From contig NC_134282.1 of assembly GCF_949628215.1 (NCBI RefSeq), positions 10,166,223 to 10,230,222 on the forward strand: a stretch of 64,000 nucleotides of DNA. Reading direction: 5' to 3'. Both the position numbers and the translations under genes were made by a program. Origin of the DNA: Phalacrocorax aristotelis. Taxonomy: Eukaryota; Chordata; Aves; Suliformes; Phalacrocoracidae. Shown here piece after piece: positions 53,401 to 64,000 of the stretch; within the stretch, counting starts at the first letter, position 1; the number at the start of each line of letters is the position of its first letter. Under the pieces are notes generated by a model. The model was given only the letters and a program-made list of their open reading frames with translations, did no database searches and was not told the DNA's origin.

Positions 53401-56400
53401 GTTTCTACATTTCAACCAAGAATTCCACATAAGTGCCAAAACATTCTCCCAAGCAAAAGATCTCATAGTTACATTACCATGGGTTTAAAACTGATTATAA
53501 AGACTTTTTACTTTCTAAAATACTGAAAAAACCACACCAAGCAAGAAATACTTTCTTAGGATGTTATGGGAGTAATTAACATTGACAAAGCAGAAAGATA
53601 TACATGGAGAAAACATGTTAGCTAGCTCGTATTTAGATTAGCTGTTTAAAACAAGGCAATTCAGGTTAGCGGCTTTATTCCCCACACAAGGCACTCTGCA
53701 GGTTTTTGTACAAGGTTGTCAACAAAGTCAAGGCCAAACTTTTTGAAGAGGTGCAAACATACCCAAAATTGAGCATACTCTTAAGATATCCAGGCTTGCA
53801 AGAATTTAGAAAAGTTAAGGAACCAGTGATTATTGCAGAATATGTGGTAACATTCACAGTTCCAGAAGCACTGATTTCATTAAAAATAACAAGAGATGAG
53901 AGAGGATTGCATAGCTACATGCATGACACTTTCATATTCTGCTTACAACAAGCAATCGATGAGCAAGTCATTTAAGTCCACCTGAACTTAGCATCTAAAG
54001 GAGATTTTAGTTGTGGGATCAAATTAGAGCTTAAGCAGAGAAAGAAGAATATCTCTGCTTGGTGACAGAGCTCATCGGGGCACTCCAGGATAAATTACAT
54101 GGGATCAGCAAGACAGGACTGAAGCTCTGCTGATGGGCTAGACCACCTTGTGATGACTGACATCCATGTTCTCTCTGCTGTTTCAGTGAATCTGCGACCC
54201 GCACATGGGAAGCGCACTGCGCTGTGCAGATACTCCATCACAGCTACGTCTGCGCAGTGCATACAGAGGCAGATCTTGCAAATTTTGGCTGTTCCCTCCC
54301 TGCCCCCTTTTAATTTAAGCTGTGTTTTTTGGGAGTCACTCCACTGAAAATGGCTATTTGAAGTGGAAATTAAAAGTAGCAAAATTTCTGATTCAGTTAT
54401 GAGCAGAGCTGGACTGTTAGTTGGATATGCCAGACTGTTAGAAAAAAAATCTGATTCAAGACAGTCATTGGAAACTCCAGTTTTCCATTCTGCTTACTCT
54501 GTAACACTCCCTTTTACAGATTTCATTCCTGCTTCACCTGCCTTCTGTTTCATTACCTTTCTTTACCAATTAATTTCTCCCGTTTCTCATAGGCACTGCA
54601 ACCCAGCTGTACTTCCAAAGTGAAGTCAATTTGATTTATTCAGGCTTAAGCAAAATTCATTTGTCTCTTGCTAGTTAAACTACCAAGTTGGTCTTGTGTT
54701 TTCTTGGCTACAGACTCTTTGGTGAACCTGGGATATTTATTGTTTAATACCACACTCGTGTTTGCATAATATGGATACCATATCTATGTGTGTAGTGAAA
54801 TAGGATCCAATAGCTGTCTTTAAATTAATTTTTATGTTTAACAAACACACAGGACAACCTGGCTACAACATGTGCCAAGACCAACTTAAAATAAAAATTA
54901 AATGAGGGAAAAAACAGGGGCAAACTGGAGAGAACAGCATATTTATTGTTAATTAGAACCAGCGTTAACCTAATTTTGATTAATACACTTTTTTTAAAAT
55001 AGAGCTTTAGATCTCTAAACAGAATTGCCATTACAATTCTGCAACATCACCAGCTACAAGAACTGCAGAAGCTCACCGCTGAGTGCCTGTCACCGGCTGG
55101 ATGTACGCAGCAGCCTGCTGTTGAATGTACCCACTGGGCTGCTGCTGCATCTGCCGCAGCCTGTCCATCAGCGTGGGGCTGGAGTGAGCTGCTGTGTACG
55201 CTCGGGGGTTGTAGCTGGGGGAAAGAACTACACCACCAGGCTGCTGCTGCTGCAAAGGCATCTGAGTGCTGTACATCGTGTATCCGTGAGGCATGCTCTG
55301 CAGAGAAAACAGACAGAAGAGTAACTTCACTGTGCCCGCCCGTATTTAAATTAGCTTAGCTATAAAAGAAAACGATAACCTTTATCAAAGAGCCAACCTG
55401 GACAACCAGAGGTCAGCCAGTGAGACGCAGGGTACTCACGCACCGACCTGTGAGTCCCCCACACTGGTGGTACCCCAATTCTGTTTGCGGGCTCAGGCAG
55501 CTGCAACACGGGCACACACAGCATGATGGAGCTTGTACCGTGCCACCCTTCCCCGAGGGGTGCTGAGCAAGAGCAGGGCTCTGCTCCACAGCTCCACATC
55601 TCTCTTTTTTTTGTTTCCCCCTCCAAAATCCCAAGTACCAGAACGACCATGACATAATAAAGAGTTACTGGTATCACTATCTCACCAAAAATTGGCCAAA
55701 CTTCAGGGTTAACACTGGAGTACGTTTGCCTTTACCAGCAACAACATTAGGAAAAACTGGGAAGTGACCACGTTGAAAATGTTTATGAGCTACAGCATGT
55801 GGAGACCACAGGCATCCTAGGAGGTCTCACCCATTACTCTAGGCCACACGCGCGAGCGTGTGGCTCGTGCCACAGCTTGGGCTGTTCCCAAGCACAGAAA
55901 AGCAGGCTGAGAGGTAAAGGAGCTCTGTTTAAAAGCATTTTTATGCAGATGCTCTGTGGCAGTAGTGCAGTACCTGTGCTTGCTGTAACCCTGGGTACTG
56001 TGGAAGCTGAGACAGGGGTCGAACTTGCGGAGTGAAAATAGCAGCTTGGTCCATCGGCTGACCCTGAAAGACACATCACCCATCAGATATGGCCTCCACA
56101 CCCCGACCAAGTCCAGTTCTGGACACAAACCCCACCAAGTTGTGTCCTAAAGAGTCATAGAGACACCTGACCATTTCCTTCAAGACAGCACTGTTGCTCA
56201 GTGCCAAACTGCTGAACCGTATTTACTCACAGGGAGATGGAAGAATTGACTTTTGTTTGATTTTTTACACTGCTGTAACATTGCAGCAGTGAAGAAAAAG
56301 CCATTTACTGAACAGAGGTCTTGCAGGCACCCTTTAAAATGGGGCTTTGCAAAGGAACAGAAAAAATATATTCTAGCTGTCTTGAAGACAGTACATTAAA

Positions 56401-59400
56401 TTATACAGGAAGCTTAGAGTGAATGATGATCTCTAGTATAAATATACAGTTGATACCTTTCTCAGGCTACCTGACTACTAGCTTTCCCCCAGATGAAGCA
56501 GGCAAAATGCTGATTAGCAAATTTATGATGACATACAAAATACCAGTATGGTAAATGGGTAATGCAAGCATCTCCAGCTCCCAACCAGTACAGCTTGGAA
56601 ACAGTCTATATTTGTGATCAGCAGACAGCCTAGTTTGTTTACTTCAAATTACCTCAATATTTATGCCCAAATAATGGCAAATAATTTAAAGATTTCAACT
56701 ATAAATGCATTAATATGTTTTGAAGCACTAGAAAATAGGAAAAAAAATGTTAGACCTAATTTCAGGACCAATATTGTAAAAAAATGGTGAATGAGAATTT
56801 GCCACGGATACCATCAAGTCTGTCTATTCTCTGTGCAATTGTGATGCTACACAGCTGCACTTGATCATTCTGAAAACCGTTCTACTCAAAAAAGCTCAGT
56901 GGCAGACATGAGCTGGAAGAAGTGATGCTCCTTCCCTGTAGCTGCCCAGTTCACCACAAAAATAAACAAAAAATCCAAGTCCTCCAACAAAGTCTTTGCC
57001 ATTTTAACCAGAATATCCTTACAAAGATGTATTATACTTCAAGGCTAAAAGTGACTTTGATAACACACTGCAAGCAACAATATTACAATCAGGGCTACCC
57101 AGTGGAAAAGAAAATCTCACATGGGATAAAATACCAAAGTGTTATTGGAACTCTCCTTCTTTACCTGCTCCCATCCCGTTAGTGGTAACTGTACCAAACA
57201 TTAACAAGTCTGTACGCACAACCAGCAGTCCTGCAGTTCAGCGATTATTTTGGATTGGGTTTGAAAATATGTGCATCCTCATCTACAGACCTGGAAAACA
57301 AGCAGAGCTACCTACTGGGAACAGGAATTGCTCAGGAAAGCAGTATGGTAGACAGAAGGTTCCAGCTTCATCAAATCCAGCCCCAAGAGACATGAACCAC
57401 TGTGACCAGGGCTGGATTAACCGCTCTGTGCTTTGGGTAAAGAACAGACAGAAGAGGTCAAGGGCAAGATGCAAAACCAGGGGCAAAGCTACCACGGTGC
57501 CACAGGGTTGTCACACACTAATTTTTCATACCTTCCTTTCTTTTAAAAACAAACAAACAAACAAGACTGACCTAGCTAGGCTCTGTGCCAGCCTCTGGGA
57601 CCACTGCTAAAGGGGTCAACTAAGGTGCAGACAAGACAGCAGGGAGCTCTGATACGATAAGCTACACTATGGAGGCAGAAGCTACACTAGGTATTTGTTT
57701 TAAAAATAAGCCAATATCTCATGGAAAATTCTGAAAATCAAATTAGGGAGTACAGGAAGTGTGAAGAGAGCAACATCTATCAGTCCTGACAAAAGTTCAG
57801 ACAAAATTAGATTTATCTGGAAAAATATCTGCAAAATCAGGCGGGGAGCTCTCAAAACAACAATCTTATAGGTGAGAAACTGAAATGCTGAACATACATA
57901 TTGCAGATGGGATGCACATAAAACAGACATCAGCCAAGCACAGGAGGAAGGTACTCAAGTACTTAAGATTTTTCTTTTTTTAAACAGAGTCAAAAGAAGA
58001 AAAACACAGGAAAGAACAATAATTTCTCCGAGCAAATTGCTTCTGAAATTTTTTCATAAGGTGCTAACCACAGGATAGATAAAGATGTAACCTGAAGTCA
58101 CCCAAAGGTGAAATCTGGTAAAACCATGACTGATTTCTAGAACTGGTGCCTTAAGCTATTCCCTGCAGTAATACAAACCACCTTGTGGGTTCTGTGGAAG
58201 CTGGTCTGCAGAGTGATGCTCCATGTGTTATCCTTTTGTTTCTCTCAGTGACAGCTAACCTGGTGTGCCCAAGAGCAAAATTTGTCCACTCATGCCCATG
58301 CAGCGTAAGCAGTGTCCCTCCAAAGTCAGTGGGAGTTGTATCAATGGAAATTGGATTAGGCCCTAATTCTGTAAGAAAATACTAAATAAGCAGCTGCATG
58401 ATCCCAGCAATACACGGTGGGCAGAAAGCCACAAGTGAGTTTTGTCCGCAAATCTTTTCCCCACCATTTAAAGCACACACAAAGAATGGAACTGGCAGGG
58501 TGTGAGACTCGAGAGCAGCACACCTGTACCAAAGGCACCACTGCCCAGGCCAGGCAAGCACCACGCACAAAACCGCATGTGAAACAGAAGCAAAAAGATG
58601 TTCCTTAGGTAAGGGACAGATCAATTTATTCCACAGCAGTACATGGCCACCCAGCAAAGTCCCCTGTGTGGGAAAGAGCTTTGCATTCCTGAGCAGCAGC
58701 AGCAGATGTTGCTAAATTCAAAGGGACTTCTCCCTCCAGGCGTAATTTAGCAAAGAGTTAACTAAACATGCAAGCCAATTGTTGCAAGCCAGAACTGTGC
58801 ATGCACCTCAAACAAAAACAAAACAAAACAACAAAAAAAAAGAGGAAAGACTCAAATACTTTTATTCAATGCTGATGCAATGTTACAGTAATAACCGCTG
58901 TTCTCTTTGTTCCACTTGCACCTTAAATTGAAGCAAAACTTCCTGCTTTTTCCTGTTAAGGTATAGGACCACAGTGGAAGGAGTTGTCTTTTCTAGATGG
59001 TGCTGCAGCTGGCAAAGGTGATTGTACCGGCCATGGCACTGTAGGCTGATTTTGACCAAAATCTGACTTCAAAAGTAGGTTGTGAAACAGTAACGCTAAT
59101 TTAGATACGATGATGCTGACAGATTTGAGAGACCTTACTGTATACTTGCTGCATAGCTAGGTGTGCCTAATTAACTGCAAATACAGTGATCTATCCCCTT
59201 GTTATGACATGCTACCAGTAACAACAGGAACGATTGCACATATATAAAATACGGACAACAGGGTAAGCAGCAAAGCCTTTTTAAAAATACATTTTGCTTT
59301 GTCTTTCCAATTAGTGCTTTTAACAACATTGCAGTTTCCCTAAGAAACTGTCCCACCTTATGTCATAGCAGAGGGTGCCACAGTGGATGGCAGCAGAGAG

Positions 59401-62400
59401 GAGCAGACCTAGCCACCAGTGGGAGATGAGGGCAGAACGGGAACATGCCAGCCATGCTTAGATGGACATGGCATCGGACACATCTTTCAGCTACTCTAAT
59501 CTTTCACAGTGAGAAACACAACAGAAGGGAAAAAACTGATCAATGACGCAGTTATTGGAAACATTTGTAAGAAAAAAAATATTCTTCCCACATGCAGCCA
59601 CTGTGCTACTTAGTGAGAGGAGTGCCAAAGCGTAGCATACTCATCAAAAGCAAAGTGTGCAGCCTGTGTATTGAAAGAAATGCATGTTTGTGCAAAAGAA
59701 AAAATAAAGAGAGGTTCACGGTCTCAGAGTGGTTACCATTATGTTGTCAAAGCCATCCTGAAGGGATACAGCAGTGCTACAGACATCCTAAAGGAAAAGG
59801 ACAGGCGAGAAAATAGCAAACAATACAAAGAATACACACGATTAGGCTTGGATTGTTAGTGGAGCAGTACAGCACCTTTACAGAGCTCACCTGTATGTAC
59901 TCAAAGAATGCTGGTGTTTAGGAACACTAACAAGGTCCTTTTGGGTGGTTTTTATGCTAATGAACCTCAATACTTTTATGAAATTTATGAACAGATGCTC
60001 TAAAGGACTCCTTAATACCCACAGGAGCCTATTAATTTTATACAAAATAAGCAAAATTTTTTTAACAAGTCATCTTTCTTAGAGACCTGGCACCACAACT
60101 ATTCATTTTCAAGAGCACAGCATGTACAGCACAGCACTAAAGAGCAGAGTCCTTCTGGACTGATTTTACAGAACTGTCCGCACCAGTGCCAATGGTTTCA
60201 AGCTGAGCGGGTAATTTCATTCTGCAGCTGCAGAAACATAAAAACCAAAGAAGAAACCTTCCTTATTTAAGCTCTACCTAACAACATACACCACACAGTA
60301 CCAATGCTTACAAATCATCTTGCTCCTAAATTTTCAAATACTACCTTCAGGCTTGTACGCTGCCATAGCATTTCCTGCTCTAAATCCAGGACTGCAGGAA
60401 GAACTACCACGAGTTCCCCAGGGACACATTTCTCAACTAGAGCAGCATGCGTGCAGGGAAGCAGGTGTCCCACTGGGGCAGCCCACAGTGCCAGGGAGCA
60501 TGCAAAGTCCCAGTGCCACTGAGACGTCGGAGGGGTTTCTCTGGTGTCAGCATTTCCAGCACACGCTTAGATGACAAAGAAAGTGAACAGGATGGACTGG
60601 TGCATTGTTCATTCATTTCACTACAGTGAAAGTCTTCAAGTAGCAGACTAAATGAATCTTTCCAAACATCCAGTAAGACAAAATACTAGAACCAGGCAGA
60701 AAACAATGTGTCCCGCTGTGGTACTCCCCCGCACACCACAAAGGAACTGGCTGTGCATGCCACTGTGCGGAAGTAACTGGGAAACAAAGGCTGGGTTGGA
60801 TGGCTCTGGTTTGACTTGCTTTGCATCAGTTTAACACATACTGACTTGTATCAGACAGATACTACACTGGCTGATCGGGAACCGTTGGCTAATGAACATC
60901 AGCACATGTTGTACATTAGCTGAAATACACATCTGAACCTACCCTGTTCAATTTTAGTGCAACTTTTACATTGTAAAAGTTTGATCCAAATTTTATTAAA
61001 AAGTTCATCACAGACACCCTATTAAATTTATTTAGACATGGATTCATGCCTTCATGATAAGTTTATTCTCCTTACTGACAACCTGTCCACGCAGCACTTT
61101 GGAGCGTTAAGTTAACCGTTGTGCTTAACACCTCAGATACTGTCCCTGTTTGAAACCAAAAGGGAAATGCAACACCTTTTGTCCTCTAAACATATCAGTG
61201 TTAAACAACAGCATTTCTTAAATGTGAGAAAAATGTGTTATTTTAGATCTTCAATTATTGCTTTTTGATGCCCCTAGTCATAAGCAGTCATCATCATTTG
61301 TTTACTCAAGGCTCTTTTGTTTACTCAAGCCTGTATCCTATCACAGTAACTGAAAGCCAGTTGGACCTAACACTAAAATAGTGAGATTCTGCCTAATGTA
61401 AGAAATACTACAAGGTTAACTCTAGAGCCCAGTACCCTAACATTTAGGGTACCTATTCCTTACTACCTCGTAGTGCCTAGAGGACACCAACAGGGATCAA
61501 ATATCCACCGTATCACTGAAATTATAAAACACACATCCAGAGCTTTTAGCAGCTGCTTTTTTTTATTATTATTTTTTAAGGCAGAAGGCAGCACACATAC
61601 AGGGAAACCATAGTTTCCCAATTATGAAAAGCCCCGTATAAAACTGTTGCAGCCCATCAGCAATTTAAGCACTACAGAGGGCTTTGCATGCATCATAGCA
61701 GAGAGACTGGAAGAGTGAGGAGAAGACAATGAGGAAGCTCTGACAAAACAGATACAGCATGGGAGAAATTATGAGGATACCTGCTGAAAACTTTGACTAT
61801 TTTGAAAAAGAGGGCACATCACAGAATCTGAAGGCAAGACAGCGTAAGGGCAATGTAATATACACTGCAGTGAGGCCAAGAATGGGTACAGACGGACTTT
61901 AAAATAAAGGTGAGAAGTTACTGGTTTTACCACCAACTACTGTACACATATTGCTGGTTATCTGGGATGCAAAACCTTTTCTGTTCTTACGCCATCAATC
62001 CAAAAGCAGCCTGTCTGTAGCCATTTTCTGAAACTAGCTCAGGCTCCAAAGGGTGTTGCACAATAGCCATGTGTGGTTTGGCACACAGCAGCTGTACTCT
62101 GCAAAAACGTTAGGAGAAGAAATACCAGCTATTTCTAGAGAACATGTGCGTCTGTGTGCACACATGTATGGAAATGGCTGCTGTCGGACTTCCTGGAATT
62201 TTAATTGTGAAGAGGATTACTGTGCCTCTGCTGCTTACTTGTAGCTTGGTGGTACATAGCACCATGTAATTCCACTATGAAAGCCTGTGTGACACAACAG
62301 GGAACAAGAATATCATCAAGTAGCAGAAGCAAAACCTGATTTTATGAAACATAGGGAAAACAGAAGGGGCTAAGAAACGAAAGGGCAAATGAAGTTTAAA

Positions 62401-64000
62401 AGCAGATGGCTCTGGTTAAGCAATATTTGGGGAATAACTGCAACTGTAAATATCAGCTGGCTCTCTACTCCATAAGCCTATGCAGGGCAAGCAGCCCCAA
62501 CAGAAGGCAAAACCACTGTGTCACTCTTCACAAACTTGGGGGTTTGGACAAACCTGTTGGAGAGACCGTGGCTGTGCTTGCTGCCTGAGGAGCCGCTGTT
62601 GCTGCTGCTCTTGCTGCAGGAGCTTCATCTGGAGCAATTGCTGCTGGGGCGTGACTGCATGGATAGAGGGGGGCTGCATCATAGTGCCAGAGCGCCGCTG
62701 CAGCATGTTCGACAGGGCTTGTTTTGTATTAGTTGGAACAAAGGAGCCTGTTGGATCCAGCCTGGAACCACCTAAAAACCATCCAAAACAAAAATGCGTT
62801 CTCTGCCTTCCCTAAGAACATTGTTGGTACAGATCACTGCTAATTCATCAGCTCCTATTTGGTTAGCTCTACAATAACGTTGATAAACTTATCTCTGTAA
62901 AGGCAGTGAACTGTATCAAACCAGACTGCTGATCTGAAAAATTAAATGGGCAACATAACTTTGAAGACTACCACTTGTAAATGAGAACAAAAAGTATACA
63001 GGCTATGGCCTGTTGCATGTTCGACATCACATAAAACATCTGACTACTAGTGAAAAACCAAAGTTGCATGTCAGATCAAAAGCATGATATGAATGGTTTA
63101 TGATGTCAAGACAATTTTACCATGAAATGGCAATAATTTATGCACTCTATGCTATTTGGCAAAAATGTGCCTAACTATATGTTAGGTTTATGAAGGTAAT
63201 GTTATACATAATTTTTTTCTTTTAATCAGCATTTCCTTAACTTTGAAGCCACTGTCTGATATTTTCTGAAGACATTTATGTACTTAAATACAGATCTAGT
63301 TGTATTTGGAGCTTCAGAAAAAATATTTATAACTGGAAGTAAACTTCTAAACTTCTGCATAATATCTCAGAAGAACAGAATAGCATTTCTCAAAACATCA
63401 TGAACTGCTGCCCCCTAGAGCAAGTGAAATACATACGTTAAATTGTGTACACATTAACTGGAAGAAACAAAACAAGCCTACAAATAATTAAGTACGTGCC
63501 ACAAATCCTGGAAGAAAAGTGAGCCCATGGATTTGTTTATTCTGTCTAACAGATGTTAAATTAGCCACCATGGTTCTTCGTTTGAATCAAAGAAGAAATA
63601 GCCCAAAGGTCATTTGTTCCTTTTAATCATCCCTCTCATATTTCACTCCTCATTGCACTTCTACCAGCTTACTTATACTATCACCACTGCAGGTCATTTT
63701 TGCTGTCTACCAAAAAGGTTTAATAGCTTGATAGAGACAGACCTACAACTAGTAACAGAAAGTCCTTCCAAAAAAAAGAATGGCTAAGGAATAAAATAAA
63801 TGGCATCAGCAGGCACAGGCTGCTTCTGAGAAAATTAGAAACAAAATGTGTTTGTAATAAGTCAATTTTTATCATACATCAAATAATAAGGCCTCACGTC
63901 TGTGAATTCAAAGCTTACACATACCTGGTGGGAGGGGCTGGTTCTGCACAAAGAAGCCAGGCTGCTGCGGCTGTCCCATGATGTTGTAACCCCACAAGGC
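47426..64000 (-). CDS. MED12L: MED12L, Mediator complex subunit 12-like; C-terminal eight coding exons (gene continues beyond the right edge)
   Basis: Minus-strand exons in transcript order are 64000-63925 (partial), 62771-62554, 56063-55974, 55297-55077, 53112-52956, 52088-52008, 48012-47931 and 47478-47426. All have GT..AG borders and compatible phases, giving 325 residues plus TAA. The product is the Pro/Gln/Leu-rich tail of a MED12 family protein, part of the Mediator kinase module with CDK8/19, cyclin C and MED13, acting in the nucleus. The tail in MED12 is a contact surface for transcription factors. Diagnostic stretches are [57 protein letters not shown] and the end GHPSHF. These fit MED12L better than MED12, whose end differs (NIFGRY), and IGSF10 as neighbour agrees. 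The catalytic-module contacts and the rest of the protein lie outside the window. Confidence 0.93.
47479..47930 (-). other. MED12L: Last MED12L intron
   Basis: A 0.45-kb intron with donor GTAAGT and acceptor CAACCAG. Nothing else was seen. Confidence 0.85.
47931..48012 (-). CDS. MED12L: MED12L penultimate exon ([23 protein letters not shown])
   Basis: The acceptor cttttgcag is before 48012 and the donor GTAAGT after 47931. It carries the [19 protein letters not shown] segment, near-identical in MED12 and MED12L. The last base starts a Ser codon split with the final exon. Confidence 0.94.
48013..52007 (-). other. MED12L: MED12L intron, 4.0 kb
   Basis: Non-coding, with a GC-richer part at about 51400-51960 next to the CAG-repeat exon. 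No nested gene or transposon was recognised. Confidence 0.75.
52008..52088 (-). CDS. MED12L: MED12L exon of 27 codons with CAG-repeat polyglutamine
   Basis: The acceptor ttctttcag is before 52088 and the donor GTAAGC after 52008. It is phase 0 on both sides. It encodes [20 protein letters not shown] and then VQPQQPL, with Gln runs almost wholly CAG broken by Gly codons. As I recall the human exon, its Gln tract is interrupted by Pro and Ser, so length and make-up seem to vary between lineages. Confidence 0.9.
52089..52955 (-). other. MED12L: MED12L intron, 0.87 kb
   Basis: Non-coding. Nothing was recognised beyond the splice signals. Confidence 0.8.
52956..53112 (-). CDS. MED12L: MED12L exon ([16 protein letters not shown])
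   Basis: The acceptor ctgatcag is before 53112 and the donor GTGAGG after 52956. The first base completes Arg, then LSHQ follows, the family's R-(L/F)-(S/N)-HQ junction. It ends in the Gln/Arg-rich run [15 protein letters not shown] at phase 0. Confidence 0.91.
53113..55076 (-). other. MED12L: MED12L intron, 1.96 kb
   Basis: Non-coding AT-rich intron with no nested feature recognised. Confidence 0.8.
55077..55297 (-). CDS. MED12L: MED12L exon ([23 protein letters not shown])
   Basis: The acceptor ctctgcag is before 55297 and the donor GTGAGC after 55077. It encodes about 73 residues, and the last two bases start an Arg codon completed by the next exon. The block around [19 protein letters not shown] is shared with MED12, where the matching segment contains QQRPSGYVHQQ, and is the best evidence for the family. 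Confidence 0.94.
55298..55973 (-). other. MED12L: MED12L intron, 0.68 kb, with hairpin cluster
   Basis: Holds the three hairpins at 55802-55893 near its 5' end in transcript sense. Confidence 0.8.
55802..55893. repeat. Three consecutive inverted repeats just inside a MED12L intron
   Basis: Hairpin A pairs gagacc (55802-55807) with ggtctc (55823-55828). Hairpin B pairs gccacacgc (55843-55851) with gcgtgtggc (55856-55864) around a gcga loop. Hairpin C pairs gcttggg (55875-55881) with cccaagc (55887-55893). All stems are perfect. They lie 81-172 bases downstream of the donor of the 30-codon MED12L exon. Confidence 0.85.
55974..56063 (-). CDS. MED12L: MED12L exon of exactly 30 codons (GQPMDQ..GLQQAQ)
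   Basis: The acceptor ctttcag is before 56063 and the donor GTACTG after 55974. It is phase 0 at both ends, so skipping it would remove 30 residues and keep the frame. Three hairpins lie in the intron just after its donor (see 55802-55893). Confidence 0.9.
57547..57563. repeat. (AAAC)n microsatellite in a MED12L intron
   Basis: About four AAAC units in the 6.5-kb intron. A similar A/C-rich stretch lies at 58810-58840. Confidence 0.8.
60961..60981. repeat. Perfect 9-bp inverted repeat in MED12L intron
   Basis: aacttttac, att, gtaaaagtt. AT-rich, with no known function. Confidence 0.75.
62554..62771 (-). CDS. MED12L: MED12L exon: [19 protein letters not shown]-rich
   Basis: The acceptor reads ggtttttag before 62771, and the donor GTTTGT follows 62554, a less common donor because +3 is T. 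It encodes about 73 residues ending in a Gln/Leu-rich stretch ([19 protein letters not shown]). The frame enters at phase 1 and leaves at phase 0. Confidence 0.93.
62772..63924 (-). other. MED12L: MED12L intron, 1.15 kb
   Basis: AT-rich intron with no nested feature recognised. Confidence 0.8.
63925..64000 (-). CDS. MED12L: MED12L exon (partial, cut by window edge)
   Basis: Read on the minus strand from 64000 it gives [19 protein letters not shown] and then NQPLPP, in frame with the next exon through a split Gly codon. The donor (GTATGT) is at 63924-63923. The upstream border is outside the window. Confidence 0.88.

Larger units (their letters stand above)
56064..62553 (-). other. MED12L: MED12L intron, 6.5 kb
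   Basis: The largest intron in the window, AT-rich, with A/C-rich microsatellites at 57547 and 58810 and an inverted repeat at 60961. No single-exon P2Y-type receptor gene, such as those nested in MED12L in mammals, is present here. Confidence 0.75.

Noticed and set aside
56064-62553. Nested P2Y-type receptor genes (as in mammalian MED12L introns)
   Set aside because: No open frame of receptor size or seven-helix pattern occurs on either strand of the introns in this window; they may lie in an intron beyond the right edge.
47426-64000. MED12 rather than MED12L
   Set aside because: Shared blocks fit both, but the C-terminal end (GHPSHF) and the [11 protein letters not shown] segment fit MED12L, as does the IGSF10 neighbour.

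Overview
This is a vertebrate nuclear window, most likely from a bird. Three things point there: two copies of the CR1 LINE (11.1-11.9 kb and 28.4 kb) ending in the ATTCTATG motif typical of bird and reptile CR1; compact introns with GT..AG boundaries; and the tail-to-tail pair IGSF10 (+) and MED12L (-), which matches the gene order I recall from human 3q25. CR1 also occurs in other reptiles, so 'bird' is an inference. There is no prokaryotic, phage or CRISPR content.

Layout. 1-28.9 kb: AT-rich, gene-poor DNA upstream of IGSF10, with a CR1 copy carrying an internal deletion, a short CR1 3' end, several GC-rich patches (best at 9.6-10.4 and 20.1-20.6 kb) and small repeats, but no gene I can defend. 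28.95-29.52 kb: a dense CpG island, the presumed IGSF10 promoter. 29.96-44.08 kb: all six coding exons of IGSF10, whose junctions join in frame into about 2649 residues: signal peptide, leucine-rich repeats, two Ig domains, a roughly 1000-residue Ser/Thr-rich linker and ten more Ig domains. 44.1-47.4 kb: convergent 3' UTRs and the intergenic gap. 47.4-64.0 kb: the last eight coding exons of MED12L on the minus strand, encoding the Gln-rich C-terminal tail of this Mediator kinase-module subunit (325 residues plus stop). The gene continues past the right edge.

The two genes are unrelated in function: IGSF10 is a secreted matrix-type LRR/Ig protein, MED12L a nuclear transcription co-regulator. 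They share only a 3' boundary. I found no wholly new system. The items most worth a second look are three hairpins in a row just inside a MED12L intron, a G-quadruplex candidate in the MED12L 3' UTR, a three-codon upstream ORF next to the IGSF10 start, basic islands within the fast-evolving IGSF10 linker, and a G-quadruplex pentamer array in the gene-poor flank.
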